Source: Branchinecta lynchi (Eukaryota > Arthropoda > Branchiopoda > Anostraca > Branchinectidae). From it: a DNA stretch of 64,000 bases. The translations under genes and the position numbers were made by a program. This document shows, one piece after another, positions 11,701 through 19,779 of the stretch (position 1 is the stretch's first letter; each line of letters opens with the position of its first letter). Location of the stretch: contig JAKZAP010000018.1 of NCBI GenBank assembly GCA_023053575.1, positions 8,122,001-8,186,000 on the forward strand. Direction: 5' to 3'. The notes under the pieces are model-generated. The model saw only the letters and a list, made by a program, of their open reading frames with translations, was not told where the DNA came from and did not search any database.

Positions 11701-14700
11701 GTCCACTGGCGTGTTTCGGACTTAGTTATATTAAAGTATGCTCAGTTAATGAACGGGATACAGTACCGCGTAGTGTTTCCCTCTAGCCTTTTTCTTTGTA
11801 ATCCAACGAACCGTCAGTTTCTGATATCGTAGGTGGTTGGAAGCTCCGACGCGCGCGCCATGAAGTACTCAGGCGAGCTGCGCCTCCAGGATCCCGGGAA
11901 GGAAATCATCGAAGAATTGGAGGATATGGTTTTCCAGATGCTTCGCAAATTCTATGACAAGAATCAGAAGTACAATGGTGGCAAACCAAAGAAGATCATT
12001 TTCTACCGTGATGGAGTTTCTGAGGGACAGTTTCGCGAGGTCAGTAACGTTTGCATTCAGAGTAATGTTGGTAACCTTAAACCGCTTTGTTATTTTTTTC
12101 TCTCGGTAATCGTACCTTCAGTCCGACTACTCGATATTGTTTTGCGGAAAGTTCTCCCGTAATAGCATTGTCGATCCCCCAAAAATGATAATGAGAATTA
12201 TATTTCAGCTGCTTAGGGAGACGAAAGCGGAGCCGAGTAGCAAAATATGAGATAAAGAAACATTAAAGAGAGGAAACAAAAAAAAAAAAAAAAATTAACC
12301 TGTCTGCAATCATTGTTCAACACAATGATTGCAGATTTTCACAGCACTAACACGCCTCGGGGAAAAAGAGTTTCGCCACCGGCGAAGCATTGAATCAGGA
12401 TATCGTAGGTGGCACAGGTGTTTATTGACACTCAGTTACTCATTGGGTTTGAGTGGTTATTGGCATAGATGCGTCATTTAAGCCAATGCCAGACTCACAC
12501 GTCAGTGGGTCCCTCACGATGCTCGGCACAGAACAAAGACGGCTGTACGCAAACGAATATATTAGAGAAAAAGAAGAACTGGGTTTGTGTTTTATTAAGG
12601 TGTTGAATGAGGCTAAGCTGCTAGGTTAATAAACGTTCAGTATTGACCTTGCTTTACCTTCAATCTTTGGTTGCTTGGGACTAAGAGTATCAAAAACCGA
12701 TTATTGTCTCTCTTTACCTCGCATGCAAACACATCAATGTAAAAAAAAAATTAAAGAAAATATCAAATAAGGCTGTTCGGAACGTTTATATTTGAGCAGT
12801 AGCCAGAGGCGTATGGGGATTCAGTGGTATTGGGCAGGTAGTAAGAACTGCTTTGATATTTTATAGTTTTCAAGGCAGTTCGTCTATCGACCTTTTAGGT
12901 TGTCGTAGACGTTCATTTTCATACGTTCTCTGTGGTTTCTTATATTTTAGGAGTAGTAAACCTTACGCAGTTCCGTTTTTCCCTCTCAAATTCTTGCTTA
13001 TTAGGTCGCCTTTAGTTCAAATATTTTTTAGTTAGACGTCCGCGATCGCCTGGATTGACCGACATAACACCAGAATTGAAAGTTAGAAAAAGATGTGTAT
13101 TCTTTTAGCCCATGATGAAGAACTGAAGGTTGAAAGGGAAGGGAAACGGGTGGACAGTTCAGCTTTCAGCTACGCTGGCGCTCCATCTTTGGAGTAGAAC
13201 TACAATCACACTTCAAACTTGATGATAGTGTTTTAGAGCGTGTTCCACCCTTCTAACAGTAGTAACTATATTAGTTACTATTTCCATTCCAACTTCAGTA
13301 AAAGTTACTACGCTGACCGTTCCAACCTTCTTGAAATAGTAACTATTTGCTTATCGTGCTCGGGAGCGTAGTAAGCGTGGTAACTACACATCTCTGTAAC
13401 CTGACTGGTCAGGCTCGCCCGTGGCATGATATTCTGCTGGAAAATTGAAAAAGTCCTTCCAGCCTTGATGGCAAAAAGCCCTTCCAGCCTTGATGGCAAA
13501 AAGCCAGGATTTGTGACGTCATGTGTAGTAACTGCGGTAAGTAGGGTGGAACACGCTCTTAGTTTCTTACATTTGTAGGTCCTGCGGTGGGAGTTCAGCG
13601 CAATTCGTCGCGCCTGTAACAAGATGGAGAAGGACTATTCCCCGCAGATTACTTTCCTCGTTGTCCAGAAGCGGCACAACACTCGACTTTTTGCCGAACG
13701 CGGGGAGCCGACCGTCGGGCGAATGGGGAACGTTCCACCAGGAACTGTCGTAGATACAGGGATTGTCCATAAGACTGAGTTCGACTACTTTCTCTGTTCC
13801 CATGAAGGAATTCAGGTAGATTATTTATTTGTTTATTCGTATCAGACCATTCGCACCAGATTGGGGTAAACTGGCCAACCATATGTTGGTTGATCTTAAG
13901 GCGTATTCTCGCTGTTCCCCGAGTACTCCTCGGGGAATCAAGGGGAAGGGCGATAATATAGGGAGTCACTCCACGCGGACTTCGCGGACGGAAAACAACG
14001 AGAACGCGCGGGATGCTTCCAACATCGATTTTGTTCGAATAAACAATATGCAGCTGATGAAACTTGTCTGAATCCACTTTATTTTTGGTTTCCTCTATTC
14101 TGATTGTTTTTAATTAATTTTACGTTGCACAACACAAGCAAAAATTGATTCCCCTCCAGATCTGAACGGGAGTCCTTTTTGGTGGTGGTGATGATAATCG
14201 TAGCAATCCCCATCCGTGGGACTCGCGAGAATACGGGGAGGGAGTCCCTGGGACAAACAAACACGCAGGGACTCCTCAAAAGGAGTCCTCGGGGAACGGA
14301 GAGAATACGCCTTTAGAGGTGGAGAAAGATACAAAATGTGCCTGATCGATATTAGCATTTATCAGCAGAACACCCCACCTGCCTTGCCTATTACAGCCAC
14401 TGTACATGACTACCAGTGATTTGGAGCAGTACATTTTATTTTCATACGAAAGCCCAGCTACTGCAAGTAGTTCTCCCCCAGGAATGAAACCCATGCACCT
14501 ACCCGTTATCGTATGAGAGGGGGCGGGGGGCGTCACCTATCATGGAATGGAAAAGGAAGTGTTCTTCATTATGTGGTGACTTCTTTGAAACATTAGCTTT
14601 AACGTTTGTAAAATAATCGTAGAAAGGTGATAAGTGCCTACTTGAAGTCACGAATCAGGGCCAGCGAGGATGTTTTGGGCAATTGAATTGGTCAGTGGAA

Positions 14701-16880
14701 GAACATAGTAGTTCTTCTATTTTGGGAAAATAAGTTCATTTTGGGAAAATAAGTTCAGGTAAGTTCCTGGAACATGTGTTGACTGTTACTATGGAATTCC
14801 TGAGGAGGTGGCGTAGAAATCCAGGTTTGCTGGAATTTCAACAAACTGCCCAGAATTCTGAGCTCTTACCAAATATATATTCGGACCTGTCTGGAATACT
14901 TTAACTCTTTCGTCATGTTTTTCACTCTTCTTTTCAACCAAGTGCCTGGAATTCCGGAATACTACCCATCATTTCCTGGATTTCCAGAGAAAACTTGTTG
15001 AAATCCACGTAAGTGTTTTCATTCCATGCTGCAGCCCAGAAATCCGGGCCAAATGCCTTGATCTCCAGGCAAAATGCCCTGAATCCAGCCTTTCAAGTGC
15101 CCCTTTAAACATAGCTTTTACTCTTTCCCTCATTTGCAGGGTACGAGTCGCCCGACGCATTATCACATCTTGTGGGATGAGAATGGTTTTACGTCGGATG
15201 AACTTCAAATCCTGACGTATTATCTCTGCCATTTGTTTGCTCGTTGCTGCCGGTCTGTTTCGAACCCCGCTCCATCCTATTATGCCCACTTGCTGGCTTT
15301 CAGGGGACGCCACCACCATGACAGGTAAGCTGAGCTCAGCCGCCGTTTTAAATAATTCCGGTATATAAAAGTCGGCTTATAAAAACGCGTCGGCAGCCCC
15401 CCAAAGCCACAACCTGTCCCCCATTTTTTTAACAAGTGATTTGTGTTGTAGTACGTAAACATATTTTATAGTGCAAAACGATACGTCAGTTCAATTTTAT
15501 TAGAGCTATATTTCGGCCCTTCTTGTCAAGGGTCCTCTTCGTGCTCAAAGGTGGTTAAAATCATATTTGGTGGTTAAAATCATACTTTCTCACGAATACA
15601 CTAATTATGACCAGGCGCTTAAAGCTCTCCGGTTTGAACCATTAGAGAAAAGACGCCTAAATTTAACAACTGATTTTGGTAAGAAAATTTTGCAATCAAA
15701 CAGATTCCGCCACCTCCTTCCCGAACAACTCCTTGAACCGGCTTACGCAACTAGACATTCAAATTTTCTCAAGCCGTTTCCAGCATCAAGTACCGCACGT
15801 TACTAATAAAACTCCCCCTTGTTACTAATTATTTTAATAACCAATAAAATTTCACATTTGTTGTTATTTGTGCCTGTTCGGTTCTTGATTTGTTTCTGCA
15901 TTTTGTCTTAAGTTTTGTTGTTGATGGTATATTGTTTAGATGTGTTAGTTATTAATGTGTTCTATTTATTTTCTCTTTCTTGCCTATTATTTAGCTTTTG
16001 CTATTGTGGCAATTTTTCCATTAAACCTAAACCTTAAGGCCGGTCAAGTTTGGAAAAGGGATTTGTGGAAAAACAAGTTAAAAACAAGCTTTTAGGTTTA
16101 AGGGTTAATAGTGCAAAGATTTGTGAGGCATCGTTGTAGGTTGAAGAATTGGCGAATAGTTACGGAAGTAGGTTGCATTAGCATTATAGGTACGATGGTT
16201 CCTTTAGATAATGCGAAGGGGGCTCGGGAGGACGCCCGTTGCCCGAAATGACGCCTCTGTTTATAGCCTCCAAAAGCCACCATTCTCAGTACTTGGAGTT
16301 GAGAGATGGGGAAATGGACTGGAAGTGGAACATGTCCCAAAATCCAGAAAAGTTACTTCGCTGACCTTTCCAAAATTTTCGAAACAGTGACTATAAACAC
16401 TATTTGCTTAGCACGCCCGGGAGCGTAGTTAGCGTGATAAGACTACAATCTCTGTTTTGTTATTCTCCCGATTAGCCCGTGGCACGATATTTTGCCAAAA
16501 AAAAGAAATTTGTCCAGCTTTGACGCCAAGAAAGCAGGAAAATTAGGTCATGCGTAGGGTAGTAACTACGGTAAGTATGGTGGAACACACTCCTTGCATC
16601 AAGCCGGATCACTGACTCTGGAGCCTGCTTCTGTCTGGCTGTCATAGCGTCTCCACGGTCCGTGGTTTCCCCGTCGGTCTCCCAGTTGGTAGCGCTTCCG
16701 TCTTTTAAAGGGGAGGTCGCGGGTAGAAAAGGTACTGCAGGAGCACATCTTTCTATTCAGTAGTTAATATTGTTAATTGTTTGTTTCAGCATGCTTCGTG
16801 CGGGTAGAACCCCTACCCCGGCTCAGCTGCGCCAGATGGTCGAGAGGTCGTCCCTTGCCGATCCGATGTTCTATGTCTGA
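2595..16880 (+). CDS. AGO: Argonaute (AGO-clade), C-terminal half: MID and PIWI domains, seven exons
   Basis: Small-RNA-guided RNA-binding protein and likely slicer. The exons are 2595-2782, 7249-7408, 11000-11096, 11833-12039, 13579-13815, 15140-15324 and 16790-16880. Joined, they give 387 residues and a stop with no frame break; the first base completes a codon from an unseen upstream exon. Residues matching the human AGO2 5'-phosphate pocket (Y529, K533, Q545, K566, K570) are all present around EIYKDIKRVGD, TTQC and [10 protein letters not shown]. The catalytic DEDH tetrad is also present: GADVTHP, the E of [18 protein letters not shown] and YYAHL. The C terminus is DPMFYV-stop where many AGOs end in MYFA. 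The N and PAZ domains are absent from the window, and PIWI-clade or AGO-subtype assignment needs a tree. All introns carry repeats. Confidence 0.95.
2903..3045 (-). mobile_element. TAAG-tailed retroposon 3' end, inverted copy of 1500-1665
   Basis: A TAAG microsatellite (2903-2922) is followed by the reverse complement of the sequence at 1500-1665, up to CGTCGGCCAGGAAGCAG. It lies in the first visible Argonaute intron. Confidence 0.55.
3149..3443 (-). mobile_element. PIF/Harbinger-type MITE, copy 1
   Basis: A 295-bp element with terminal inverted repeats GAGCATGTTCCATCCT and AGGGTGGAACGCGCTC. It is flanked on both sides by TTC, a one-base variant of the TTA target duplications of copies 2 and 3. 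The interior carries repeated TAGTTACTATT phrases and is inverted relative to copies 2 and 3. No coding capacity. Confidence 0.85.
3680..3875 (+). mobile_element. Half copy of the palindromic ACGTCAGCTG family
   Basis: It begins AAATATTCCTTCAGTCCAA, continues through GACAGTGCTAAACGGATAC and ends near GCTGGTAAAGTGAACTTG. The right arm of the palindrome seen at 20384, 36809 and 59405 is absent. Confidence 0.6.
3989..4283 (+). mobile_element. PIF/Harbinger-type MITE, copy 2
   Basis: A 295-bp element with GAGCGTGTTCCACCCT and AGGGTGGAACACGCTC as perfect 16-bp terminal inverted repeats, flanked by TTA on both sides (3986-3988 and 4284-4286). TTA duplication is the signature of the PIF/Harbinger superfamily. 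Non-coding; it needs a transposase from elsewhere. Confidence 0.9.
4290..5060. other. Argonaute intron stretch without a gene
   Basis: It holds a poly-C run at about 4547 and a short fragment of the palindromic family (TTGAGCCTGAACAGGACCCT, about 4674-4693). Otherwise I see nothing recognisable. Confidence 0.5.
5070..5385 (+). repeat. Dispersed repeat of the TEVG family, copy 1
   Basis: It matches 42760-43090 inverted, with shared phrases CCCGTTGACTTGTAGC, ACAGGGAAACAATTTACATA and GTGGTTTTGTTAGAGGGGTT. A shorter match lies at 16095-16240 and, inverted, at 8215-8320. In one frame these copies read like [12 protein letters not shown], so the family may be a decayed coding element. The product is unknown. 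Confidence 0.55.
5550..5576 (+). repeat. CAAT microsatellite
   Basis: Several perfect tandem CAAT units precede a T-rich stretch and the reverse transcriptase fragment at 5892. It may be the tail of an older retroposon in the opposite orientation. Confidence 0.7.
5892..6905 (+). pseudogene. Non-LTR retrotransposon reverse transcriptase remnant
   Basis: Decayed 3' half of a LINE ORF2 in an Argonaute intron. Frame segments show PIEKGVRQG (about 6050-6078), the intact catalytic YADD box (TATGCTGACGAC at 6199-6210, followed by VLNLNR), [10 protein letters not shown] and a thumb region [13 protein letters not shown] with [10 protein letters not shown]. At least two frame changes are needed, and about 30 bases of a TTCTA-type repeat sit between RQG and the expected SPxLF box. 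The probable 3' end is near the ATAAAGAATATACATACATA stretch at about 6890-6909. The clade is not resolved. Confidence 0.85.
6910..7248. other. Argonaute intron end, no gene seen
   Basis: No repeat or coding signal is recognised apart from the TTTTTGCAG acceptor at its right end. Confidence 0.5.
7249..7408 (+). CDS. AGO: Argonaute exon b: MID-PIWI junction
   Basis: Acceptor TTTTTGCAG, donor GTGAGT. It encodes KDIKRVGD, then [11 protein letters not shown] and [16 protein letters not shown]. The Lys of KDIK, the Gln of TTQC and the two Lys of KVNAK correspond to human AGO2 K533, Q545, K566 and K570, which bind the guide 5' phosphate. The reading frame passes cleanly from the previous exon. Confidence 0.95.
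7409..8455. other. Argonaute intron with one dispersed-repeat fragment
   Basis: Positions 8215-8320 hold an inverted fragment of the TEVG dispersed repeat (CCAACTTCCGTAACTG, AACCTTTGAAGAACCC). The rest shows nothing I can identify. Confidence 0.5.
8456..10198 (-). mobile_element. Complete TATGGCACTTG hairpin-ended element (Helentron/HINE-like)
   Basis: On the minus strand it starts AAAAAAGAGCTGTAAGCTC, with CATACGGCACTTG close behind, and ends in a stem-loop formed by TATGGCACTTGAG-type arms (8458-8491). The 1.7-kb interior is made of degenerate direct repeats with phrases such as AACTTGGCAGGCAT, GATCGGATT and CCTCCACTCCCC, plus a 5' module with TTTTGCCTCAAGGG. An 18-G run occurs at 9390-9407. 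There is no ORF of note. The layout of subterminal motif, central tandem repeats and terminal hairpin resembles Helentron-derived elements, but the class is an inference. Confidence 0.75.
10215..10352 (+). repeat. Dispersed repeat fragment matching 43019-43160
   Basis: Both places share GGCTTAAAGCAGC-like and TAGTTTTAC-like phrases and end at ATAGTGCGAGG followed by TCCTTTAAA or TGCTTTAAA. The same end occurs at about 2390. Confidence 0.55.
10333..10500 (+). CDS. Unidentified small open frame in Argonaute intron
   Basis: One frame is open for about 55 codons and ends with TGA. It includes [27 protein letters not shown] and [15 protein letters not shown]. The charged, balanced composition looks protein-like rather than repeat-like. 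It does not belong to Argonaute, and I recognise no domain. There is no convincing start codon, and splice sites are not obvious. It may be a fragment of a decayed mobile-element gene. Confidence 0.3.
10501..10999. other. Argonaute intron stretch, unclassified open frame
   Basis: A 67-codon plus-strand open frame (10637-10840) contains [14 protein letters not shown]. The minus strand is also open here, and I recognise neither. The stretch ends with a T-rich tract and an unusual AAG acceptor. Confidence 0.3.
11000..11096 (+). CDS. AGO: Argonaute exon c: PIWI start, first catalytic Asp
   Basis: The T-rich tract and AAG acceptor precede it; the donor is GCC|GTAAGT. It encodes [18 protein letters not shown] and then GKPSIAA. 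The Asp of GADVTHP is the first residue of the DEDH slicer tetrad (human AGO2 D597). The split Leu codon (TT|G) and the phase-0 end fit both neighbours. Confidence 0.95.
11590..11703 (+). mobile_element. Short MITE with CCTAGCGAAGAAC ends, copy 1
   Basis: It starts CCTAGCGAAGAGCCAGAAAC and ends TTTCTTGTTCTTCCCGAGG, an imperfect inverted repeat. Further copies lie at 30395-30505 and 60190-60300. It is about 110 bp and non-coding. Confidence 0.6.
11833..12039 (+). CDS. AGO: Argonaute exon d: PIWI, Glu finger and second catalytic Asp
   Basis: Acceptor ATCGTAG, donor GAG|GTCAGT. It reads [31 protein letters not shown] and [15 protein letters not shown]. The Glu of GKEII aligns with AGO2 E637 and the Asp of FYRDG with D669. 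A few extra residues ([11 protein letters not shown]) sit before the FYRDG strand compared with human AGO2. Confidence 0.96.
12040..13235. other. Argonaute intron with a perfect small hairpin
   Basis: It holds an 18-A run (about 12280) and, just after it, the 14-bp hairpin listed separately. The rest shows no feature I can support. Confidence 0.5.
12303..12335. repeat. Perfect 14-bp stem-loop
   Basis: TCTGCAATCATTGT, a 5-base loop TCAAC, then ACAATGATTGCAGA, with no mismatch. It is too short for a metazoan pre-miRNA and more likely a transposon terminus. Confidence 0.7.
13236..13558 (+). mobile_element. PIF/Harbinger-type MITE, copy 3, with internal duplication
   Basis: Ends GAGCGTGTTCCACCCT and AGGGTGGAACACGCTC, TTA on both sides (13233-13235 and 13559-13561). 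At 323 bp it is 28 bp longer than copies 1 and 2 because the phrase CCTTCCAGCCTTGATGGC is tandemly duplicated with its neighbours at 13455-13505. It sits directly against the acceptor of the next Argonaute exon, whose first base is 13579. Confidence 0.9.
13579..13815 (+). CDS. AGO: Argonaute exon e: PIWI
   Basis: Acceptor TTTGTAG, donor CAG|GTAGAT (a weak donor). It encodes [48 protein letters not shown] and [12 protein letters not shown], matching the AGO segments VVQKRHHTRLF and DFYLCSHAGIQ closely. Phase 0 at both ends. The MITE copy 3 ends only 17 bases upstream of the acceptor. Confidence 0.97.
13899..14312 (+). mobile_element. Second TTA-target MITE family (AGGCGTATTCTC ends)
   Basis: A 414-bp element with AGGCGTATTCTC and GAGAATACGCCT as perfect 12-bp terminal repeats, flanked by TTA on both sides (13896-13898 and 14313-14315). 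Subterminal GTTCCCCGAG and CTCGGGGAAC extend the inverted repeats. PIF/Harbinger-like by its target duplication, but with sequence unrelated to the GAGCGTG family. Confidence 0.88.
14316..15139. repeat. Argonaute intron with short direct repeats
   Basis: TTTTGGGAAAATAAGTTCA occurs twice in tandem at about 14719-14756. Between 14760 and 15080 there are several degenerate CCTGGAATTCC and TTTCCAG-type phrases. No gene is seen. Confidence 0.5.
15140..15324 (+). CDS. AGO: Argonaute exon f: PIWI, catalytic His
   Basis: Acceptor ATTTGCAG, donor GACAG|GTAAGC. It encodes [32 protein letters not shown] and [18 protein letters not shown]. The His of YYAHL corresponds to AGO2 H807, completing the DEDH tetrad. 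It ends with two bases of a Ser codon that the last exon completes. Confidence 0.97.
15470..15566 (+). mobile_element. Fragment of the palindromic ACGTCAGCTG family
   Basis: TAGTGCAAAACGATACGTCA through TTTCGGCCCTTCTTGTCAAG to CTCAAAGG is one arm of the family, truncated at both ends. Confidence 0.65.
15567..16035 (+). pseudogene. C-terminal end of a non-LTR retrotransposon ORF2
   Basis: An open frame of 79 codons reads [38 protein letters not shown] and ends SSTARY-stop. The pattern YxxALxxLxxxxLxxRRxxL is typical of the C-terminal part of CR1- and jockey-group LINE polymerases. An AT-rich 3' region follows to about 16035. It is heavily 5'-truncated and in sense orientation in the last Argonaute intron. 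Confidence 0.75.
16095..16240 (+). repeat. Dispersed repeat of the TEVG family, copy 2
   Basis: One frame reads [20 protein letters not shown], and the nucleotide sequence matches 5290-5380, 8215-8320 (inverted) and 42720-42860 (inverted). It may be a remnant of an unidentified element gene. Confidence 0.5.
16350..16596 (+). mobile_element. PIF/Harbinger-type MITE, copy 4, 5'-truncated and decayed
   Basis: It matches the interior of copies 2 and 3 (GTTACTTCGCTGACC, GGGAGCGTAGTTAGCG) and ends in a diverged right repeat GGTGGAACACACTC. The left repeat is missing. Confidence 0.7.
16668..16732 (+). ncRNA. tRNA-like relic (tRNA-Lys-like) or SINE head
   Basis: GTCTCCCAGTTGGTAGCGC resembles a tRNA D-arm and A box. 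It is followed by TTCCGTCTTTTAAAGGGGA, an anticodon-arm-like sequence with CTTTTAA, and by GAGGTCGCGGGTAGAAAA, a damaged T-arm or B box. The acceptor stem is not found. A functional tRNA is unlikely; a tRNA-derived SINE fragment is the better reading. Confidence 0.4.
16790..16880 (+). CDS. AGO: Argonaute exon g: C terminus and stop
   Basis: Acceptor TTGTTTCAG. The first base completes Ser, then [20 protein letters not shown] and the end [10 protein letters not shown] before TGA at 16878-16880. The hydrophobic C terminus parallels the MYFA end of many AGO proteins. The stretch between YYAHL and the end is shorter than in human AGO2. Confidence 0.92.
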
Positions 16881-18847
16881 ATTTTGTGAAACAAAATAGC
16901 TCTGCGCCCAACCGGTCTGAGCTTTTCTTTTTTTCTCTTTTTGGTAGCCTAGCTTAGCTTAGTTTTTTCTCTGTTAGAATCTTATCACGTAAGGCAGTTT
17001 AGGCGCAATAGCCGATTTGTTATCTTCATTGGGATACTCTCTCTTAGGTCTTTTACTTTTGGCGACGTGACAGGTTCACTATCAAATTCAAAAATAAGGG
17101 AAACCGAACAGTCTAAACTCGGTTGAAAGCTCGGGAAATGGTTAGTATCCAAGAACTAAGAGTCCTTTTTCAAGCAAACACACTTTATCGGGTTGTAAAA
17201 GTCGTCGCCGCTGGTGACGATCGTTCTAACGACGTGCACGAGTGCTCAAACATGCATCGTACCGAAAATGTTATTGAATCAGAATCAACGAGCTATATTT
17301 CGAGCACCGGCGGGTTGGACGGGTTTCTGTTTCTAGTTTTCCGGTGTCCCCGATTAAACCTAGTTAGGAAGAAGGGGTGGCTTGGTTCGTGGGTTTGTCA
17401 GCTTGCAAAAGCTCTGATTCGGAATTTTGTGACCACCGCAATCTTTGTCATGAGTATTTTTACAAGGAGATGAATGCTGCGATTTTAGCCACCCCTTCCC
17501 GTTAACTGTCATTGCCTTTATCTCAGTGATTCGTATTCGGTTTCACCCCTTTGTCCTAGGATACCTAGGACAGCTGCAAGTAGTCTCTACTGCCGTGAAG
17601 GACATATCTGAACTACCGGTGAAGGCAGAGGTCCTGGACCAGGGTCTTCCAGTTGTTGCGTGCAAGGACTGGGTTTTGATGTTTCTGTTTCGGCTGCGGG
17701 CTGGAAGCCAGGGTAGTGGAGGGAGTGGGTGTACTCTGCTGTACGCGAGAGGCATAGCCCAGATCAGTGCTTGGTTGTATGAACGGGAAGATACTGAATC
17801 ATATCTGGGGTTTTCTTAAGAGTGCCTGTAAACGAGTCTCTTTGAAGATTCTATATCAGAAGTTCCATGTAAAAAAAAAATCGGCAGCCTCCTACGGTTC
17901 CTAATTGTTATTTTGTAACTACTACCGGGTGCTCAAGGTCGTCGGAAATCGAGATTCATCTCCGACTCGAGTGGTTGAACCGGTGATACAGTTACGAGGT
18001 TAGCAAGAAGTGTCAGACAGGATAGGAGAGGTTGGCGAAGACGGGATTATTAGGAATTCTACCGGATTTCGGTGCCGTCGCTCGTGATCGTTCCCTGTGC
18101 TTATTGCTGCCGAACATAGCCTCGTGACTCTGTTTGAAACTGTTTCGGCTATATAGAAGCTGCTGTTTGGGAACCAATGGCGTTGCTTTTCTTCAGTTTT
18201 ACCGCGCGAGATGGCAGCCCCTTTATGATTAACCTACCGGAACGGTTGAGTTATGATGCGACGTAACTGCCATCTGGATTCCTAGATCGGAGGCAGCACT
18301 AAGATTTAGGATGAGCGTATCGCGATTTGGATGAGCAACGAGAGAAAACTGTATAATCTTTACAGACTTTAGAAAAGGGCTTTATTTGTTTGTGTCGATT
18401 TATAAATTTGGTGTAGGTTTTTGAGCTATTGAAGTTGTTTGCTAGACTTATTTAACCCAATCGCTCTGCAGCACTTATTATTCTTCCGCAATGTCCTTTG
18501 GTGGCTAGTTTGCCGGTAATTCCATCACCAGATTGTCTTGTTTTTGACGCAGCGGTGATGCGTAAAGAGGATTGCGGGCACTGGTCTCGAGGCGTGGAGG
18601 ACAGGAAGATTTTCCCCTGGTTCGCGGAAGCTGCGTTTTCGTGTTGAAACATAGCGCCTTTGCGTCTATTGTCTTGCGTTATAAAATTTCAGGTCTACGC
18701 AGCGCGGAAGACGCACTCTGCAAGCCAGGGGTATGACACTGAGCGTCATATTCACCTTCTTCCAGTTCAGCGCTCCAAGCGGACTGGTTCTTGTATGTCC
18801 TCCCGTTTCTAATTATTTTGACAGAGATAAGCTGCGTTCTTTGTCAC
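16881..18847. other. Argonaute 3' flank; 3' UTR end not resolved
   Basis: The Argonaute 3' UTR begins here, with a pyrimidine-rich stretch at about 16922-16945. I see no AATAAA close to the stop. Open frames at 17123-17473 and 17526-17819 have no recognisable domain, and I do not call them genes. A 9-A run lies at about 17871. Confidence 0.45.
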
Positions 18848-19095
18848 GGGTGTCCTCACCGGTGGTCTCCGGTTTTTCTTATAAGCCGTTTTTGAACGGT
18901 GACTACTCACCAGTCTTATAACCCATTTTTGAACGAACAGGTGTCCAGTTTTACCGCCCCGGTGCGGACTAACTAGAACCTGCTCGGAAGCCCGGCTTTA
19001 CCGAGGAGTTAGCAAGTTTTCATCAACTCACCGGTGAACAAAAAAAAACTGGTTATAAGAGAAAAACCGGACACTGGTCAGCAGGACAGCCCGGA
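18848..19095. mobile_element. Fold-back element with CTCCGGTTTTTCTTATAA arms
   Basis: GTCCTCACCGGTGGTCTCC and CCGGTTTTTCTTATAAGCC on the left pair imperfectly with GGTTATAAGAGAAAAACCGG and ACACTGGTCAGCAGGAC on the right. It is about 250 bp and non-coding. No clean target duplication was found. Confidence 0.65.
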
Positions 19096-19779
19096 GGGCA
19101 ACGAACGCAGCTATAGTAAAATATAGATCTACAAGTTAACTAGCACAAAAATGATAGCTTTCGCCTTTTACAACATAGTCAGTGCAAGGCTTGCATTGTT
19201 CGGGAAGTTTACAGCTTGCTTTTGCTGAAGAAACATGATAAAACAAATACCGTAGTAGGATTTCCTTAAGCTACTATTTTTGCACAATTCTGCTGATCAA
19301 CTTGTGGATCTATTCCAATGTGGCTGATGATGAGAAGTGGAGGGACTTTCCGAAACTAGTCCGCTTGGCAGCGCCGAACTGGAGTATGGAAGGTATGGCA
19401 GGAAGTGTTCATGCTCTGTTGATAGTTGCGGTTGTTGGTTCAGGCTTCCGAGTGCTTTTCACTCGGTTGTTCTGCCGGCTTTGTAAGTTTAGGCTTTGTA
19501 ACTGAATTGTATCAAAACTTGTAGCATTGTGTGGCAATAAATGGAAAAAAAACGAAAAGCTACGGAAAAAGAGGAGTCGCAAGGTTTGTTGGAGAACATT
19601 TGGAGAAGCTCGAGCATAGCTTCCTTCGATTGCTGAGTCGCAAAGCTTCAAAATTAAATTTTTAGTTGCCACTTTTTAAAGTTTATCCAAACCCACTGTA
19701 AAGGCGGGTAGCGGTCTGGCAGTCATAGCAGGATAATTCACTATGCCCAAGACGTCGGTACAAAAGTATAAATAATAGT
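19096..19779. other. Intergenic stretch with an unidentified open frame and AATAAA
   Basis: A 67-codon plus-strand frame (19302-19505) contains DDEKWRDFPKLVRLAAPNW. An AATAAA signal followed by an A run lies at about 19537-19552. No family is recognised; it could be a decayed exon or chance. Confidence 0.3.

Noticed and set aside
13649..14077. 142-codon minus-strand frame
   Set aside because: It lies opposite Argonaute exon e and a MITE; the plus-strand exon is clearly the coding one.
17123..17819. Two open frames of 116 and 97 codons after the Argonaute stop
   Set aside because: No recognisable domain, parts of the minus strand are also open, and the position fits 3' UTR or flank.
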